A stretch of DNA of 62,140 nucleotides from Oscillospiraceae bacterium (GTDB lineage Bacteria; Bacillota; Clostridia; Oscillospirales; Ruminococcaceae). The DNA lies in the NCBI GenBank assembly GCA_022768245.1, contig JALEMR010000005.1:1-62140 (forward strand), in the 5' to 3' direction. The notes below the pieces were generated by a model. It did no database searches. It had not been told where the DNA came from and saw nothing but the letters and a program-made list of their open reading frames with translations. Positions 59,711 through 62,140 of this stretch are shown here, in pieces. Position numbers and translations under genes: made by a program. Each line of letters starts with the position of its first letter. Position 1 is the stretch's first letter.

Positions 59711-61951
59711 ATGCCGAGAAAAGAACGGGGAAAAAAGGATGAAGCCCCGAAAAACAATAAGATAAACGCCTATATCGCAGGCAGCGGTATAGTCGCCGAA
59801 CAGCGCATAACCGAAACTCTTGAAAAGAACTACATGCCCTATGCCATGAGCGTTATCGTGTCCAGAGCGCTGCCCGAGATAGACGGCTTCAAGCCCTCTC
59901 ACCGAAAGCTGCTGTACACCATGTACACCATGGGTCTGCTTAACGGCGGCAGGACAAAATCCGCTAACATCGTGGGTCAGACCATGAAGCTCAATCCTCA
60001 CGGCGACGGCGCTATCTACGAGACTATGGTAAGACTTGCCCGCGGAAACGAAGCGCTCCTGCACCCCTATGTGGACAGCAAGGGCAACTTCGGCAAGGCA
60101 TGGTCACGGGACATGGCTTATGCCGCTTCACGTTACACCGAAGCGAAGCTTGACCCTATCTGTGCCGAGCTTTTCCGCGACATCGACAAGGATACCGTGG
60201 ATTTCCAGCCTAACTACGACAACACCACCACCGAGCCTACACTGTTTCCTACCACATTCCCGTCGGTGCTGGTAAACTCCAACGTGGGTATCGCCGTTTC
60301 CATGGCGAGCGCGGTGTGTCCCTTTAATCTGGCGGAGGTCTGCGAGACCACTATCGCTCTGATGAAGGACCCGGATCATGACGCACTTACCACGCTCAAA
60401 GGTCCCGATTTCCCAGGCGGAGGACTTCTCGTTTACGACGAGGAGGAGCTGAAAAAGATATACTCCACGGGCAGAGGCTCCGTGAAGATACGCTCAAAGT
60501 ACGAGTACGACAGCTCCGACAGGTGCATCGACGTCAAGGAGATTCCTCCCACGACGACTATCGAAGCTATCCGCGAGCGTATCATCGAGCTTATCAAGAA
60601 CGGCAAGATACGCGATATTTCAGACGTCCGCGACGAGTCCGATTTAGACGGCATGAAGCTGACTATCGACATCAAAAAGGGCGTTGACCCCGACAAGCTT
60701 ATGCAGAAGCTGTTCAAGCTCACGCCCCTGCAGGACAGCTATTCCTGCAACTTCAATATCCTTATCGACGGAAGCCCCAAGGTAATGGGCGTGTACGAGA
60801 TACTCGGCGAATGGATAAAATTCCGCAAGAAGTGCATCTCCCGCCGCGTAAGCTTTGATTTGAAAAAGAAAAAGGAAAAGCTTCATCTGCTGAAGGGTCT
60901 GGAAAAGATAATCCTTGATATTGACAAGGCGATAAGGATAGTCCGCGAGACCGAGGAGGATTCCGAGGTCGTTCCCAATCTGATGATAGGCTTCGGCATC
61001 GACGAGGTGCAGGCGGAGTATGTGGCGGAGATAAAGCTCCGTCAGCTCAACAAGGAGTACATCCTCAACCGAATCGCCGACATCGAACAGCTTGAAAAGG
61101 ACATCGCCGAAATGGAGGCTATCCTCGGCGACGAGAAGAAGATAGAAAATATCATCACGGGCGAGCTCAAGGACGTTATGAAGAAGTACCGTCAGCCCAG
61201 AAAAACGCTGCTCTACTTCGCCGCAGACACCGAGGAGGATGAGCCCGAGGAGGACAGCCCCGATTATCCCGTAACGGTGTTCCTGTCCAAGAGCGGCTAT
61301 TTCAAGTGCATAACTCCCCAGTCGCTGCGCATGGCAAGCGAGCAGAAATTCAAGGACGGCGACTCGCTGGACGTATCGGTGGAAACTACCAAGAACGCAG
61401 ACCTGCTGTTCTTCACCGATCAGTGCAGGGTGTACAAGTCCAAGGCTTCTGATTTCGCCGATACAAAGGCTTCGGTGCTGGGAGATTATATCCCCGCTAA
61501 GCTTTCCTTTGACGAGGGAGAGAACGTGGTAGCTATGGTCGTCACTGCCGATTACAGCGGATATGTTCTGATGATGTTCGAAAACGGCAAGGCGGCAAGA
61601 GTGCCCATAAACTCCTACGAGACCAAGACCAACCGCAAGCGCCTTACCAACGCATATTCGGACAAGTCGCCGCTGGTGAAGCTTATCCCCGAAAGCGATA
61701 CTACCGATATCCTCGTGAAAACGGACAACGGCAGAGCGCTGCTGTTCAACACGGGAATGATACTTCCCAAGACAACGAGGGACACTATCGGCGTGCAGGT
61801 CGTAAATCTTAAGCCAAAGGCTAAGGTGGAAAACTGCTACAAGGTATCTCCCGAAAAGCTGGAGGAATACTCAAAATTTGCCGTGAAGAGCGTTCCCGCA
61901 GTGGGTATGCTGTTCAAGGATATGGCAGACCCCGATCAGCTCACATTATAA
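59711..61951 (+). CDS. parC: Type IIA topoisomerase cleavage subunit (ParC/GyrA-like, divergent)
   Basis: 746 residues. Catalytic Tyr142 in AYAASRYTEAKLDP. The quinolone-determining loop reads LNPHGDGAIYETMVRLA, with Gly100 and Glu104 at the GyrA Ser83 and Asp87 positions. A coiled coil (EYILNRIADIEQLEKDIAEM) lies near 450-470, and a beta-pinwheel from about 515. No GyrA-box (QRRGGKG), so it is topoisomerase IV-like. Cleaves and passes DNA duplexes with the ParE-like subunit. GGAAAGGAAG precedes the ATG. Confidence 0.9.
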   Translation: MPRKERGKKDEAPKNNKINAYIAGSGIVAEQRITETLEKNYMPYAMSVIVSRALPEIDGFKPSHRKLLYTMYTMGLLNGGRTKSANIVGQTMKLNPHGDGAIYETMVRLARGNEALLHPYVDSKGNFGKAWSRDMAYAASRYTEAKLDPICAELFRDIDKDTVDFQPNYDNTTTEPTLFPTTFPSVLVNSNVGIAVSMASAVCPFNLAEVCETTIALMKDPDHDALTTLKGPDFPGGGLLVYDEEELKKIYSTGRGSVKIRSKYEYDSSDRCIDVKEIPPTTTIEAIRERIIELIKNGKIRDISDVRDESDLDGMKLTIDIKKGVDPDKLMQKLFKLTPLQDSYSCNFNILIDGSPKVMGVYEILGEWIKFRKKCISRRVSFDLKKKKEKLHLLKGLEKIILDIDKAIRIVRETEEDSEVVPNLMIGFGIDEVQAEYVAEIKLRQLNKEYILNRIADIEQLEKDIAEMEAILGDEKKIENIITGELKDVMKKYRQPRKTLLYFAADTEEDEPEEDSPDYPVTVFLSKSGYFKCITPQSLRMASEQKFKDGDSLDVSVETTKNADLLFFTDQCRVYKSKASDFADTKASVLGDYIPAKLSFDEGENVVAMVVTADYSGYVLMMFENGKAARVPINSYETKTNRKRLTNAYSDKSPLVKLIPESDTTDILVKTDNGRALLFNTGMILPKTTRDTIGVQVVNLKPKAKVENCYKVSPEKLEEYSKFAVKSVPAVGMLFKDMADPDQLTL

Positions 61952-61952
61952 A

Positions 61953-61994
61953 AAAATCGTACCGTACAGAATATCCTGTGCGGTACGATTTTTA
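61953..61994 (+). terminator. Terminator after parC
   Basis: Perfect stem AAAATCGTACCG / CGGTACGATTTT with a 16-base loop and TTTTTA. Confidence 0.9.
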
Positions 61995-62012
61995 TGTACA
62001 TAGTGCGTACTC

Positions 62013-62139
62013 AATAACTGCCCGAAGGGCAGTTATTGGCTGAAAATCCTGTAAAACAGGATTTTCAGCGGCACAAATCAAAGATTTGTGCCGTACTACC
62101 TGATTAATGTCTGCATTTGCCGCCACTGACGGGCGGCAA
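62013..62139. repeat. Array of four palindromic hairpins at the window end
   Basis: Successive perfect hairpins: AATAACTGCCC/GGGCAGTTATT (62013-62037), CTGAAAATCCTG/CAGGATTTTCAG (62040-62068), CGGCACAAATC/GATTTGTGCCG (62069-62093) and TTGCCGCC/GGCGGCAA (62117-62139). No frame is open. The array may go on beyond the window. Confidence 0.75.
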
Positions 62140-62140
62140 G

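Overview
The window looks like chromosomal DNA of a Ruminococcus-type member of the Oscillospiraceae (Clostridia). The evidence is moderate GC, AGGAGG-type ribosome binding sites, TTGACA/TATAAT promoters, occasional TTG and GTG starts, an intact pro-sigma-K gene, a meso-diaminopimelate dehydrogenase, a divergent clostridial ParE/ParC-type topoisomerase and a UvrX/YolD SOS pair. The species cannot be fixed from sequence alone. There are 60 protein-coding genes, most on the plus strand, with a minus-strand block at about 30.0-40.3 kb. No rRNA, tRNA, CRISPR array, prophage or transposase gene was found.

Layout: 0-3.5 kb, the tail of a sugar ABC transporter (binding lipoprotein plus two permeases). 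3.7-6.4 kb, an ACT-domain protein, hom and thrB (threonine branch). 6.4-8.6 kb, a GNAT enzyme, tsaE and tsaB (t6A tRNA modification) and a small protein. 8.6-14.6 kb, a segment bounded by two nearly identical 105-bp inverted elements, holding a PAS-GGDEF diguanylate cyclase, a WYL regulator and a CPA1 antiporter paired with a TrkA-like protein. 14.9-15.9 kb, ddh (lysine). 16.1-21.5 kb, a GntR/YtrA regulator, an ABC ATPase and two very large paralogous permeases. 21.9-25.5 kb, a small lipoprotein, a D-lactate-type dehydrogenase, a gene-free hairpin array and an SOS-controlled UvrX/YolD pair. 25.7-30.0 kb, a rhomboid-like protein, yerC, a methyltransferase, hslO, sigK and ung.

30.0-46.3 kb is a urea island. 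A minus-strand operon encodes the urea ABC transporter UrtABCDE and ends in a soluble REC-histidine kinase. Further along lie a YesN-type response regulator and a membrane hybrid kinase with an HPt domain. Divergent from these is the urease operon: two unknown small membrane proteins, fused ureAB, ureC, ureE, ureF, ureG and ureD, joined by 4-bp or short overlaps. The inferred logic is that the regulators sense urea or nitrogen state, UrtABCDE imports urea, and urease releases ammonia for the amino-acid genes seen elsewhere (hom, thrB, ddh, aro).

46.5-62.1 kb: an LRR lipoprotein, aroB-aroA-aroC, nspC, a UPF0291 protein, a LacI regulator, a small membrane protein with an unusual start, prmA, an unknown propeller-like protein, and a divergent parE - membrane protein - parC block. 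The window ends in an array of four palindromic hairpins.

Most notable for follow-up: the two unknown membrane proteins translationally coupled to urease with their adjacent two-component system; terminator-like hairpins in the leaders of the urea genes; back-to-back hairpin arrays at 23.5-23.8 kb and 62.0-62.14 kb; the inverted element pair; and an in-frame acidic tail after the aroC stop codon.
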